In this document: positions 1 through 6,727 of the stretch, one piece after another
Numbering within the stretch: the first letter of the stretch is position 1
Layout of the letters: each line of letters starts with the position of its first letter
Assembly (NCBI GenBank): GCA_900545455.1
Contig: UQZF01000064.1
Span: 1-12,855, forward strand
Direction of reading: 5' to 3'
DNA length: 12,855 bases
From: an uncultured Eubacteriales bacterium
Lineage (GTDB): Bacteria > Bacillota > Clostridia > Lachnospirales > Lachnospiraceae
Position numbers and translations under genes: made by a program
Notes under the pieces: generated by a model
Seen by the model: only the letters and a program-made list of their open reading frames with translations
Database searches by the model: none
Told to the model about the DNA's origin: nothing

Positions 1-84
1 TCACATTCTTTTTAAGGGATTTCTTCAAATCCCGGATTTTGGAAACAGACATATCGAGTACAATAATAGGACTGCTAGTTATAG
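1..84 (-). CDS. Possible partial reading frame cut off by the window edge and abutting the insertion sequence
   Basis: On the minus strand one frame stays open from the IS border to the window edge. It reads ITSSPIIVLDMSVSKIRD and continues with a lysine-rich stretch (LKKSLKKN). A start could be the ATG at 52..50, but no clear ribosome binding site precedes it. Alternatively, the frame could be the 5' part of a gene interrupted by the insertion sequence: beyond the IS, the minus strand at 1636–1626 carries AAAGGA followed by a TTG whose frame would join this one. I do not recognise the protein. An 84-base open frame is weak evidence on its own. Confidence 0.22.
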
Positions 85-108
85 TGAGGTGACCCCAAAA
101 AGTTAGAC
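85..108 (+). repeat. Left terminal inverted repeat of the IS
   Basis: These 24 bases match the reverse complement of 1601–1624 at 20 positions. Mismatches fall at repeat positions 4–6 and 13. The outer end TG fits the usual TG...CA termini of IS3-family elements. This is the orfB-proximal end. Confidence 0.8.
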
Positions 109-147
109 TTTTTAAGCGTAGCAGTTTTATGGCTGCTACGCTATTTT

Positions 148-948
148 TTATGCAGCCATGGCGGATAGTCTGTATTCGACAGGACTCATCCAGCCAAGTT
201 TCTCTTTAATTCGTTTTTCATTGTAATATACAATATATTTTTCAATAGTTTCTTTCAATTCTTCAAAACTATAGTAGGTATTTCCATAATACATTTCTTG
301 TTTTAAAACTCCAAAGAAATTTTCCATGACAGAATTATCATAGCAATTACCTTTCCGAGACATACTCTGAAAGATTTTATTTTCTTTTAATTCATAGGCG
401 TATGCTGGCATTTGATATGCCCATCCCCTGTCAGAATGAAAGGTTCTTCTGTAAGGACAATCCGAAGTTATTTCGATTGCCTTCTTTTGAGCAGATAATA
501 CACTTATTGCAGATGGAGTTTTACTAATTCCGTAACTTATTATTTCACCATTATACATATCCAGAAATGGATCCAAGTATAGCTTCTTAATAACCATCCG
601 TCCTTTCTCATCAATCTCATAATACTTAAATTCAGTAGTATCAGTAGTAATCTTTTGATGCGGAACGGTAGTGTAAAATCGTCTGTTGATTCTGTTTGGC
701 GCAATTCTTCCAATCTTACCCTTATAGGAATTATAACGTCGACTCTTGCGTGTGTATGATGTTACTTGTAAACCAAGTTTCTGCATAATCCTTTGTACTT
801 TCTTTTTATTCACATTGATTCCTTCTTTTCGAAGAATAGCCTGCATTCGGCGGTATCCGAAATCCTTGTGTTCATCATGTATAGCAAGAATCTTTTCCTC
901 TAATTCTTTGTTGGAATCAACTCTGTCAAAGCGTTTTTGCCAATACAT
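148..948 (-). CDS. IS150-type transposase OrfB (DDE integrase catalytic part)
   Basis: This is the catalytic half of the transposase, which cuts and joins the element ends. An HTH_21-like N-terminal segment (residues 14–66) precedes an rve integrase core. The catalytic triad reads D103 (in TTDTTEF), D173 (HSDRG) and E209 (DNSVMENFF), with 35 residues between the second Asp and the Glu as in IS3-family enzymes. The C-terminal motif YNEKRIKEKLGWMSPVEYR is also typical. The ATG at 948 is probably not the natural start: the same frame is open upstream to about 1119 and encodes conserved family sequence (IIHSLRGEFKLKDILAVVGF) overlapping the end of orfA. The active protein is therefore probably an OrfAB fusion made by −1 frameshifting. 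The frame is intact. Confidence 0.93.
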   Translation of the reverse strand: MYWQKRFDRVDSNKELEEKILAIHDEHKDFGYRRMQAILRKEGINVNKKKVQRIMQKLGLQVTSYTRKSRRYNSYKGKIGRIAPNRINRRFYTTVPHQKITTDTTEFKYYEIDEKGRMVIKKLYLDPFLDMYNGEIISYGISKTPSAISVLSAQKKAIEITSDCPYRRTFHSDRGWAYQMPAYAYELKENKIFQSMSRKGNCYDNSVMENFFGVLKQEMYYGNTYYSFEELKETIEKYIVYYNEKRIKEKLGWMSPVEYRLSAMAA

Positions 949-989
949 GTATGTTGCTTTGGGAAAGCCAACTACTGCGAGAATGTCTT

Positions 990-1568
990 TTAGTTTGAAT
1001 TCTCCTCGGAGGCTGTGGATGATTCTCGCTGTTTTCTCAGAAGAGCTTCCTCCTCTAAGCGCAGCCTCCTCAGTTCTTTTAAAAATGCATTCTCGATTCT
1101 TAATTTTAAAAGCTCGTCCTCAAGTTCTTTTACATGCTTAGCACTTGTATCAACCGGTGCCTCTTCTGTAGGTTGTATATTCTTTTGCGTTTCAGATGTA
1201 TCCACTTTTTTTCTTCGCCCTTTCTTTTTGGGTCTCAAAGCTTCTGGACCAAAAGCACGAAAATCAGAAACCCATTGTGCAAGAATGCAAGGATTATTTA
1301 TTTTTTCGGCCAAAGCAATGTCCATGTATGAAAGCTCGGATGTTAAGTACATCTCAACTATACCAAGTTTATACTCATATGAATAGGTTTTCTTTTGCCG
1401 AGAGCGCATTAATCCTTCATCGCCTAGATTTTGATAGGCTTTAACCCATTCTTTGATTCTTGTTTCAGAAGGAATCCCATATTTTCTTGCAAGAATAACA
1501 GGACCACCTTTTCCTGCTAAATATTCAAGAACTACCTTCTTCTTGAATTCATAGCTATATTTAGACAT
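990..1568 (-). CDS. IS150-type transposase OrfA (helix-turn-helix, leucine zipper)
   Basis: This is the DNA-binding partner frame that recognises the inverted repeats. The ATG at 1568 is preceded by GGGAGG at a normal distance; an upstream in-frame TTG at 1586 lies within the ribosome binding site and is unlikely to be used, giving about 192 residues. Two helix-turn-helix units can be seen, near residues 1–55 (YSYEFKKKVVLEYLAGKGG) and 60–110 (YSYEYKLGIVEMYL). A basic patch PKKKGRRKK and a heptad-type coiled coil (LEDELLKLRIENAFLKEL) follow. The −1 frame of orfB overlaps its last ~130 bases. Two T-TTA-AAA heptamers in the orfA frame (1110–1104 and 1083–1077) are candidate slip sites. Confidence 0.92.
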   Translation of the reverse strand: MSKYSYEFKKKVVLEYLAGKGGPVILARKYGIPSETRIKEWVKAYQNLGDEGLMRSRQKKTYSYEYKLGIVEMYLTSELSYMDIALAEKINNPCILAQWVSDFRAFGPEALRPKKKGRRKKVDTSETQKNIQPTEEAPVDTSAKHVKELEDELLKLRIENAFLKELRRLRLEEEALLRKQRESSTASEENSN

Positions 1569-1600
1569 AAAAAACCGACCTCCCAATCGTTAGATTTTTG

Positions 1601-1624
1601 GTCTAACTTTTGGGGGTCGGTTCA
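1601..1624 (-). repeat. Right terminal inverted repeat of the IS
   Basis: This is the partner of the repeat at 85–108, at the orfA-proximal end. It contains GTCTAACTTTTGGGGGTCGG and ends in TTCA. The ribosome binding site and start of orfA lie just inside it. Confidence 0.8.
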
Positions 1625-1643
1625 TCAATTTCAGTCCTTTTCT

Positions 1644-1671
1644 TTTGTTTTTAAAACAAATGATATATAAT
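1644..1671 (+). promoter_or_regulatory. Possible promoter and palindromic operator upstream of the esterase gene
   Basis: A TATAAT sits at 1666–1671 with TTGTTT at 1645–1650 (15-bp spacing, short). Overlapping the −35 is a palindrome, TTTGTTTT-T-AAAACAAA (1644–1660), with perfect 8-bp arms. The position would suit a repressor or activator of the carbohydrate gene, but the region is AT-rich and a chance palindrome is possible. Confidence 0.4.
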
Positions 1672-1693
1672 TGAACAAAAAGGAGGTGCATCT

Positions 1694-3286
1694 ATGTTAA
1701 AATTACCTGCGATTTTCAGTGACAATATGGTACTTCAGCGCAGAGCGCATGTGCGTGTGTGGGGAGAGGCATCCGATGAGGCAGATGTCGAAGTCTCAAT
1801 AAACGGGCAGAGCATGAGGACATGCGTTCAGGGCGGACGCTTTGAGGTAAGGTTAAACCCTATGGAGGCCGGCGGGCCTTACGAGCTTACGGTGAAGGCT
1901 TGCGGTGCGGATATGGATATGACGGGCGACGGAGAAAATATTATCGTATATAACAATGTGCTGGTCGGCGAGGTGTGGCTTGCGGGCGGGCAGTCGAACA
2001 TGGAGCTCGAGCTTCAGAACAGCGACGACGGAAAAGAGGTTGTTAAGCACACGGATGATGAGCTTTTGAGATTCTATTACACTCCGAAGATAAGCTATAT
2101 ATGTGATGAGCTCCTTGAGGTGGAGAAAAATAACTGCTGGATGAAGTGCGAGCCCGGGACAACGGCGACATGGTCGGCGGTGGCGTATTACTGGGCGGTC
2201 AGGATAAGAAAGGAGCTCGACGTTCCCGTCGGAATCGTGGGCTGCAACTGGGGCGGGACTTATGCTCATAACTGGGTGAGCAGGGAAAGTCTGTTGTCAC
2301 ATGATGAGACAAGACATTTTGTCGAGGAGTATGAGGACATGGTGGCTCATCAGGATTTTGATGAGTATTTAAGGGAACTTGATGAGTACAGGGAGTACTA
2401 TAAGGAGTGGGTAAAGCGCGTTGATGCCTGTTATGCCGCAAATCCTGACATAGAGTGGACAAAGGTTCTTGAGATATGCGGTGAGAACCGCTGGCCGGGA
2501 CCTTCGGGGCCGAGATTCGAGTACAGACCTTATGGACTGTATGAGAGTATGCTCATGAGGGTTGCGCCGTACACGATAAAAGGAGCAATCTACTATCAGG
2601 GAGAGAACGACGAGAACAATAACGAAATATACGATGTCCTTCTTGACAATCTCATAAAGGAATGGAGAAGAGTGTGGCAGAATGATGAGCTCGCATTCGC
2701 GATTGTCCAGCTCCCGGTTCATGCTCCGGATACGGAAAGGACGGGACGCGGCTGGGGCGGAATAAGAAGAGCACAGGACAAGATATGCAGAACCGTGAAA
2801 AACACGTCGCTTACAGTCATAACGGACTGTGGAAACAAAAAGAACATTCATCCGACAGACAAGCGTACGGTCGGGGAAAGACTTGCTGAGAATACGTTGA
2901 AGGATATATACGGAATAAGCGGGCATAATGGTAATGGCGTAAGGCTCAGAGACTATGAGGTCGTGTGCAGGGACGGACAAAACGGAATTTTACTGCATTT
3001 TGAAGGAGCGGAGGACGGCTTTTACAGAAAAAGGAAGGACTGCGAAGGAGCAGCGAAGCGGGATGAACTGATAACTTTTGGCGAAAAGGAAGAGGTTTGC
3101 GAGAGCGGCTTTGAAATCGGGGACACAGTGTATTACCCTGCCATGGCTAAAGTGCTTGGAAATGATATTTTTATATACAATCCAAAGGTTAAAGAACCTG
3201 TCCGTGCAAGATATGGGAATGACAATTATTTCAGACCGATTTTTCTTGACAAAGAGGGCAGACCGATTGTACCATTTTGGATATAA
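1694..3286 (+). CDS. Sialate O-acetylesterase family protein (SGNH-type carbohydrate esterase)
   Basis: This enzyme is predicted to remove O-acetyl groups from sugars, such as acetylated sialic acid or plant glycans. The 530-residue length fits the family. The N-terminus has the family sequence LPAIFSDNMVLQ leading into a beta-sandwich segment (about residues 5–90). The hydrolase core starts at VGEVWLAGGQSNME, with Ser101 as nucleophile. A central block contains WGGTYAHNW (186–194) and the motif GAIYYQGENDENN (297–309), and D378/H386 (DCGNKKNIHPTDK) complete the catalytic set. No signal peptide or membrane segment is seen, so it probably acts in the cytoplasm on imported oligosaccharides. The ribosome binding site AGGAGGTG lies 5 bases before the ATG. 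It is followed by ispF after 48 bases. The true substrate cannot be read from the sequence; acetyl-xylan oligosaccharides are an alternative to sialic acid. Confidence 0.85.
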   Translation: MLKLPAIFSDNMVLQRRAHVRVWGEASDEADVEVSINGQSMRTCVQGGRFEVRLNPMEAGGPYELTVKACGADMDMTGDGENIIVYNNVLVGEVWLAGGQSNMELELQNSDDGKEVVKHTDDELLRFYYTPKISYICDELLEVEKNNCWMKCEPGTTATWSAVAYYWAVRIRKELDVPVGIVGCNWGGTYAHNWVSRESLLSHDETRHFVEEYEDMVAHQDFDEYLRELDEYREYYKEWVKRVDACYAANPDIEWTKVLEICGENRWPGPSGPRFEYRPYGLYESMLMRVAPYTIKGAIYYQGENDENNNEIYDVLLDNLIKEWRRVWQNDELAFAIVQLPVHAPDTERTGRGWGGIRRAQDKICRTVKNTSLTVITDCGNKKNIHPTDKRTVGERLAENTLKDIYGISGHNGNGVRLRDYEVVCRDGQNGILLHFEGAEDGFYRKRKDCEGAAKRDELITFGEKEEVCESGFEIGDTVYYPAMAKVLGNDIFIYNPKVKEPVRARYGNDNYFRPIFLDKEGRPIVPFWI

Positions 3287-3292
3287 TGAATA

Positions 3293-3318
3293 TGTCGTGC
3301 GGCGTGGCTGCACCGACA
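3293..3318 (+). other. Small hairpin between the esterase gene and ispF
   Basis: TGTCGTGC pairs with GCACCGACA, with one bulged C, around a loop GGCGTGGCT. No T-run follows, so it is not an intrinsic terminator. It would fold in the leader just upstream of the ispF ribosome binding site (ATGAGG). Its role is unknown. Confidence 0.35.
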
Positions 3319-3334
3319 TGGAAATGAGGTATTT

Positions 3335-3907
3335 ATGAGAGTTGGAATGGGATATGATGTTCATAGATTGGTTCCTGACCGTGATTTGATAATAGGCGGA
3401 GTAAAGATTCCTTATGAAAAAGGGCTCTTGGGACATTCGGACGCGGATGTGCTGCTCCACGCGATAATGGACGCTCTTTTGGGAGCGGCTGCGCTTGGCG
3501 ATATTGGAAAGCATTTTCCTGATAATGACCCTGAGTATGAGGGCGCGGACAGTCTTGTGCTTTTAAAGAGAGTTGGTGAGCTTCTCTCGGAGGAAGGTTA
3601 TGTGATAGAGAATATCGACAGTACAATCATCGCGCAGAAGCCTAAGATGGCACCGCACATCGAGCAGATGCGAAAGAATATTGCAGATACTCTCGGACTT
3701 GACATTACGAGAGTCAATGTAAAGGCGACGACAGAGGAGGGACTTGGCTTTACGGGAACAGGTGAGGGAATCTCCTCACAGGCTGTGGCACTCATCATGT
3801 CGGTTGAAAATTATATATATGACAACATTGCAAGAGGGCAGTTCATATCGAGTGACTCGCCTGCGGGTGGATGTGCCGGCTGCCAGGGCTGCAGAAAGAA
3901 CGGCTGA
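3335..3907 (+). CDS. ispF: 2-C-methyl-D-erythritol 2,4-cyclodiphosphate synthase with cysteine-rich tail
   Basis: IspF converts CDP-methylerythritol 2-phosphate to the cyclic diphosphate MEcPP and CMP in the cytoplasmic MEP isoprenoid pathway. The N-terminal motif RVGMGYDVHRL carries metal ligands D8 and H10, and H42 (DVLLHAIMDAL) is the third. Further family motifs are GDIGKHFPD (55–63), ATTEEGLGFTGTGEGI (131–146) and AVALI (150–154). A usual IspF ends near residue 158. This one continues for about 32 residues and finishes with three cysteines in CAGCQGC (180–186) before a basic end. Codon use in the tail resembles the body, so a sequencing error is not obvious. ispD, often adjacent or fused, is absent here. 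The ATG at 3335 follows ATGAGG with about 6 bases between. Confidence 0.96.
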   Translation: MRVGMGYDVHRLVPDRDLIIGGVKIPYEKGLLGHSDADVLLHAIMDALLGAAALGDIGKHFPDNDPEYEGADSLVLLKRVGELLSEEGYVIENIDSTIIAQKPKMAPHIEQMRKNIADTLGLDITRVNVKATTEEGLGFTGTGEGISSQAVALIMSVENYIYDNIARGQFISSDSPAGGCAGCQGCRKNG

Positions 3908-3915
3908 AAAAAAGA

Positions 3916-3944
3916 TTGACAAAATCAGTCCGCGTGCATATTCT
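3916..3944 (+). promoter_or_regulatory. Sigma-A type promoter for the cysE–cysS operon
   Basis: TTGACA (3916–3921) is separated by exactly 17 bases from TATTCT (3939–3944), starting 8 bases after the ispF stop codon. Transcription would begin near 3951, upstream of the T-box stem I. This makes the cysteine operon independent of ispF, although read-through from ispF would also meet the T-box terminator. Confidence 0.8.
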
Positions 3945-3950
3945 ATTAAT

Positions 3951-4216
3951 GGAAATGACTTTAATATTCAGATGCTTAGAAGGAAAAGAGTAGCGGGTAT
4001 CCTTTGTATCAGAGAGAAGAACTCATCCTTTGGGATGATGGTGGAAGTTCTTTTGCATTGATTTCGTGAAGTGCGTTCCGGAGCATATCGGGGGAAAGCA
4101 AGTATCCCGATACGGCGGACACCGTTAACAGTCGTCGAGATAAGAGGCGTGAGCCTTTTAAGTAGAGTGGAACCGCGATAACCTTGCCTCTATAATAAGT
4201 AGAGGCAGGGTTTTTT
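3951..4216 (+). promoter_or_regulatory. T-box riboswitch, tRNA-Cys responsive (UGC specifier)
   Basis: This leader senses the ratio of uncharged to charged tRNA-Cys and controls read-through into cysE. The signature AGAGTGGAACCGCG lies at 4164–4177. Stem I contains the kink-turn element GAGTA (3990s), AGAGAG, the apical GATGGTGGAA motif (4036–4045) and the helix AAGAAC/GTTCTT; TGC at 4054–4056, followed by A, is the best specifier codon. Stem II (TATCGGG/CCCGATA, 4086–4112) and stem III (AAGAGGC/GCCTTTT, 4142–4159) follow. The antiterminator bulge reads TGGA, which would pair with a tRNA 3' end UCCA; bacterial tRNA-Cys has U73, which agrees with the Cys codon and with downstream cysE and cysS. 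This region fills the 333-base gap before cysE, and no protein gene is seen in it. Confidence 0.93.
4182..4216 (+). terminator. T-box conditional terminator
   Basis: CCTTGCCTCTA (4182–4192) pairs with TAGAGGCAGGG (4200–4210) around a 7-base loop, and six Ts follow (4211–4216). The 5' arm is shared with the alternative antiterminator helix, whose other side lies in the T-box sequence at 4164–4177. It ends transcription when charged tRNA-Cys is abundant. Confidence 0.92.
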
Positions 4217-4240
4217 ACATATTATTTAAAGGAGAAAGGC

Positions 4241-4867
4241 ATGTTTGACACCATAAAGCAGGAAATTGCCATAATACGCGACCGGGATCCGGCAATCAAG
4301 TCGGATATGGAGGTGTTTTTATATCCGTCATTTAAGGCTATTCTTAAATACAGAAAAGCACACAAATTATATGAAAAGAAACACTATTTCCTTGCGCGCT
4401 GGGTATCGCAGAGAGCGGCGAGAAAGACGGGAATAGAGATTCACCCGGGAGCAACAATAGGAAAAGGACTGTTTATAGACCACGGGCATGGCGTTGTAAT
4501 CGGTGAGACTGCTATAATCGGCGACAATGTAACCCTGTATCAGGGCGTAACGCTTGGAGGAACCGGAAAACAGAAAGGAAAGAGACATCCTACGCTCGAA
4601 GACAATGTCATGGTAGGAACAGGTGCTAAGGTTTTAGGAGACATCACCATAGGAGCAGGTTCCATGATAGGAGCAGGTTCGGTTGTGCTTAACGATGTGC
4701 CGCCTAATTCGACAGTTGTCGGTGTGCCGGGGCGTGTTGTTAAACGCGATAATGTGAGAATACCGAGTGCGGATCTTGATCAGGTTCATCTCCCGGATCC
4801 TGTCATGAACGATATACAGCAGTTGAAGGAAACAGTTGCAAGGCTGGTAAAATATATGGAGGAATAG
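4241..4867 (+). CDS. cysE: Serine O-acetyltransferase
   Basis: CysE transfers acetyl from acetyl-CoA to L-serine, giving O-acetylserine, the committed precursor for cysteine synthesis. The alpha-helical N-terminal domain (about 1–60) is the short Gram-positive type, and a left-handed beta-helix of hexapeptide repeats runs from about residue 65 to 165. Catalytic candidates by family alignment are E66 (GIEIHPG), H81 (FIDHGHG) and H116 (KRHPT). GVTLGGTGK (102–110) and GVPGRVVK near the end are diagnostic. The 208-residue length is normal. AAAGGAG precedes the ATG, about 25 bases after the T-box terminator. The O-acetylserine sulfhydrylase gene cysK is not in the window. The next gene, cysS, starts after 6 bases, with its ribosome binding site inside the end of cysE. 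Confidence 0.97.
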   Translation: MFDTIKQEIAIIRDRDPAIKSDMEVFLYPSFKAILKYRKAHKLYEKKHYFLARWVSQRAARKTGIEIHPGATIGKGLFIDHGHGVVIGETAIIGDNVTLYQGVTLGGTGKQKGKRHPTLEDNVMVGTGAKVLGDITIGAGSMIGAGSVVLNDVPPNSTVVGVPGRVVKRDNVRIPSADLDQVHLPDPVMNDIQQLKETVARLVKYMEE

Positions 4868-4873
4868 AATACA

Positions 4874-6295
4874 ATGGAAAACAGAATTCGTTTTTTTAAC
4901 ACACTGACAAGAAATGTGGAGCTCTTTGTGCCGAATGAGGACGGCAAGGTTAAGATGTACACCTGCGGCCCTACGGTATACCACTATGCGCACATCGGAA
5001 ATCTGAGAAGCTACATCATGGAGGATATTCTCGAGAAGACACTCCGCTATGTGGGCTACGATGTGAAGAGAGTAATGAACATCACCGACGTAGGACATCT
5101 CTCAAGTGATGCCGACACCGGCGAGGATAAAATGTTAAAGGGTGCAAAAAGAGAGCACAAGACGGTTATGGAGATTGCAAAGTTTTACACGGATGCATTC
5201 CTCTCTGACTGCCAAAAGCTCAACATACGCATACCGGATGTTGTTGAGCCTGCTACCAACTGCATAGATGAGTTTATCCACATGATAAGTGTGCTGCTTG
5301 ATAAGGGATATGCTTATATTGCAGGGGAGAACGTATATTTTGATACTTCAAAGCTCAAGGACTACTATGTATTCTCAAGCCAGAGCGAGAAAGAACTTAT
5401 GGTCGGTGTTCGCGATGATGTGAGTGAGGATACAAATAAGAGAAATAAGGCGGATTTCGTATTATGGTTTACCAAGTCGAAGTTCGACAATCAGGAGTTA
5501 AAGTGGGATAGCCCGTGGGGTGTGGGCTATCCGGGCTGGCATATAGAGTGCTCCTGCATAAGCATGAAGCATCTTGGCGAGTACATGGACATCCACTGCG
5601 GCGGTGTCGACAACATCTTCCCGCACCACACGAATGAGATTGCACAGAGCGAGTCCTACCTCGGACACAAGTGGTGCAACTACTGGTTTCATGTACATCA
5701 TCTTAATGATAAGACGGGCAAGATGAGTAAGTCGACAGGCAATATTCTCACGGTGTCCGTTCTGGAGGAGAAGGGATATGATCCGCTCGTTTACAGAATG
5801 TTCTGCCTGCAGTCACACTACCGCAAGCCGCTTGAGTTCTCATACGAAATAATGGATAATGTGGCGGCGGCTTATAATAAGCTTGTAAAGAAGATTGGTA
5901 CACTTAAAGACGAGGGAGAGGTTGACAAGGAAGTATTTGATAAGTTCAGGGAAAGTTTCATAGATGCGCTTGCCAACGATATCAACACCTCGAGTGCACT
6001 CACGGTTGTTTATGATGTGTTAAGAGCAGACTGCAACGATAAGACGAAACTCGAACTCGTAAAGAGCTTCGATGAGGTTCTCTCACTCAATCTCACGAGA
6101 GAGTGCGGCAAAACCGGAATGTCAAATGATGTTGATGACGAACTTTCACAGTATGTACTTGCAAAGATTGAGGAGCGCAAGGCAGCCAAGAAGGAGAAAG
6201 ATTTTGCGAAGGCTGATGCTATCAGAGATGAGCTCCTTGCAAAAGGAATCGTGATAAAGGACACAAGAGAGGGAACCGTTTGGGAGAAGGCATGA
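4874..6295 (+). CDS. cysS: Cysteinyl-tRNA synthetase
   Basis: CysS charges tRNA-Cys with cysteine using ATP. The class I signatures are HIGN (residues 40–43) and KMSKS (283–287). The zinc site that selects cysteine is complete: C31, C226 (WHIECSC), H251 and E255 (HHTNE), with the same 25-residue C–H spacing as in the Escherichia coli enzyme. The C-terminal helical domain is present and ends with the usual RDELLAKGIVIKDTREGT region. At 473 residues it is slightly longer than the common ~465. It is co-transcribed with cysE under the T-box, so precursor supply and charging rise together. The stop TGA overlaps the mrnC start codon as ATGA. Confidence 0.98.
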   Translation: MENRIRFFNTLTRNVELFVPNEDGKVKMYTCGPTVYHYAHIGNLRSYIMEDILEKTLRYVGYDVKRVMNITDVGHLSSDADTGEDKMLKGAKREHKTVMEIAKFYTDAFLSDCQKLNIRIPDVVEPATNCIDEFIHMISVLLDKGYAYIAGENVYFDTSKLKDYYVFSSQSEKELMVGVRDDVSEDTNKRNKADFVLWFTKSKFDNQELKWDSPWGVGYPGWHIECSCISMKHLGEYMDIHCGGVDNIFPHHTNEIAQSESYLGHKWCNYWFHVHHLNDKTGKMSKSTGNILTVSVLEEKGYDPLVYRMFCLQSHYRKPLEFSYEIMDNVAAAYNKLVKKIGTLKDEGEVDKEVFDKFRESFIDALANDINTSSALTVVYDVLRADCNDKTKLELVKSFDEVLSLNLTRECGKTGMSNDVDDELSQYVLAKIEERKAAKKEKDFAKADAIRDELLAKGIVIKDTREGTVWEKA

Positions 6296-6699
6296 TGGAC
6301 AGAGTAATCCGTGAAGTATTTGAGATGAAGGATGTGGATGCGGACAGCTACTCACCGCTCACATTGGCATATATGGGCGACTGCGTCTACGAGCTTACGA
6401 TAAGAACTCTTCTCGTAAACAAGGGAAACGCACCTGTCAATAAGCTCAACAAAAAGTCGAGCGACCTTGCGAAAGCACCTACGCAGTCGAAAATGATTAA
6501 TCTGCTTGTCGAGGACGGCTTTCTCACAGAGGAGGAGAATGCGGTATACAAAAGGGGGCGCAATGCCAAGTCTTTTTCGACGGCAAAGAATGCAACAGTC
6601 AGCGATTACCGCAGGGCGACGGGCTTTGAGGCGCTTATCGGATGGCTCTACATCAAGGGTGACAGTAAGCGTGCGCTCGAGATAATCATGACAAGTTAG
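6292..6699 (+). CDS. mrnC: Mini-ribonuclease III
   Basis: Mini-III is a compact RNase III catalytic domain without the double-stranded-RNA binding domain. In Bacillus subtilis it trims 23S rRNA precursor ends. The signature LAYMGDCVYEL holds the catalytic Asp30, and FEALIGWLY supplies E113. KRGRNAKS (87–94) is the family's conserved basic segment. I choose the ATG at 6292, which overlaps the cysS stop by four bases (ATGA), giving 135 residues. The ATG at 6295 is an equally possible start, whereas an in-frame TTG at 6280 is less likely because it lies within the GGGAG-rich ribosome binding region. Its place between cysS and rlmB is the conserved Firmicutes order. Confidence 0.95.
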   Translation: MMDRVIREVFEMKDVDADSYSPLTLAYMGDCVYELTIRTLLVNKGNAPVNKLNKKSSDLAKAPTQSKMINLLVEDGFLTEEENAVYKRGRNAKSFSTAKNATVSDYRRATGFEALIGWLYIKGDSKRALEIIMTS

Positions 6700-6727
6700 A
6701 GCTCATATAAGAGGAAAGGAATATTAA

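Larger units (their letters stand above)
85..1624 (-). mobile_element. IS3-family insertion sequence, IS150-like, apparently intact
   Basis: A 1,540-bp element is bounded by imperfect inverted repeats that begin TGA and share the block GACCCC and AAAAGTTAGAC. Both transposase frames read on the minus strand in the orfA–orfB order typical of the IS3 family, and neither is broken. The doubled helix-turn-helix plus leucine-zipper OrfA and the DDE OrfB place it in the IS150 group (family knowledge). No 3–4-bp target duplication is visible: the left flank ends TATAG and the right flank begins TCAAT. That suggests an older insertion or a later rearrangement at one side. The element is more AT-rich than the genes to its right, consistent with acquisition by transfer. 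Confidence 0.9.

Noticed and set aside
746..1444. Several plus-strand open frames across the insertion sequence
   Set aside because: They are antisense to clearly recognisable transposase frames, have low-complexity compositions and no ribosome binding sites.
80..1630. Target-site duplication for the insertion sequence
   Set aside because: Flanks TATAG and TCAAT do not match, and shifting the ends by a few bases does not produce a direct repeat.
3246..3287. TTGACA and TATAAT near the end of the esterase gene as an ispF promoter
   Set aside because: The two boxes are 30 bases apart, far outside a workable spacing. The TATAAT alone, without a −35 or extended −10, is weak.
1853..3626. Minus-strand open frames of 87 to 203 codons opposite the esterase gene and ispF
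   Set aside because: They mirror conserved genes with recognisable catalytic motifs and show no domain of their own.
3744..4061. Plus-strand frame of 105 codons overlapping the end of ispF and the T-box leader
   Set aside because: It overlaps ispF out of frame and covers conserved T-box stem I, so the RNA explains the sequence.
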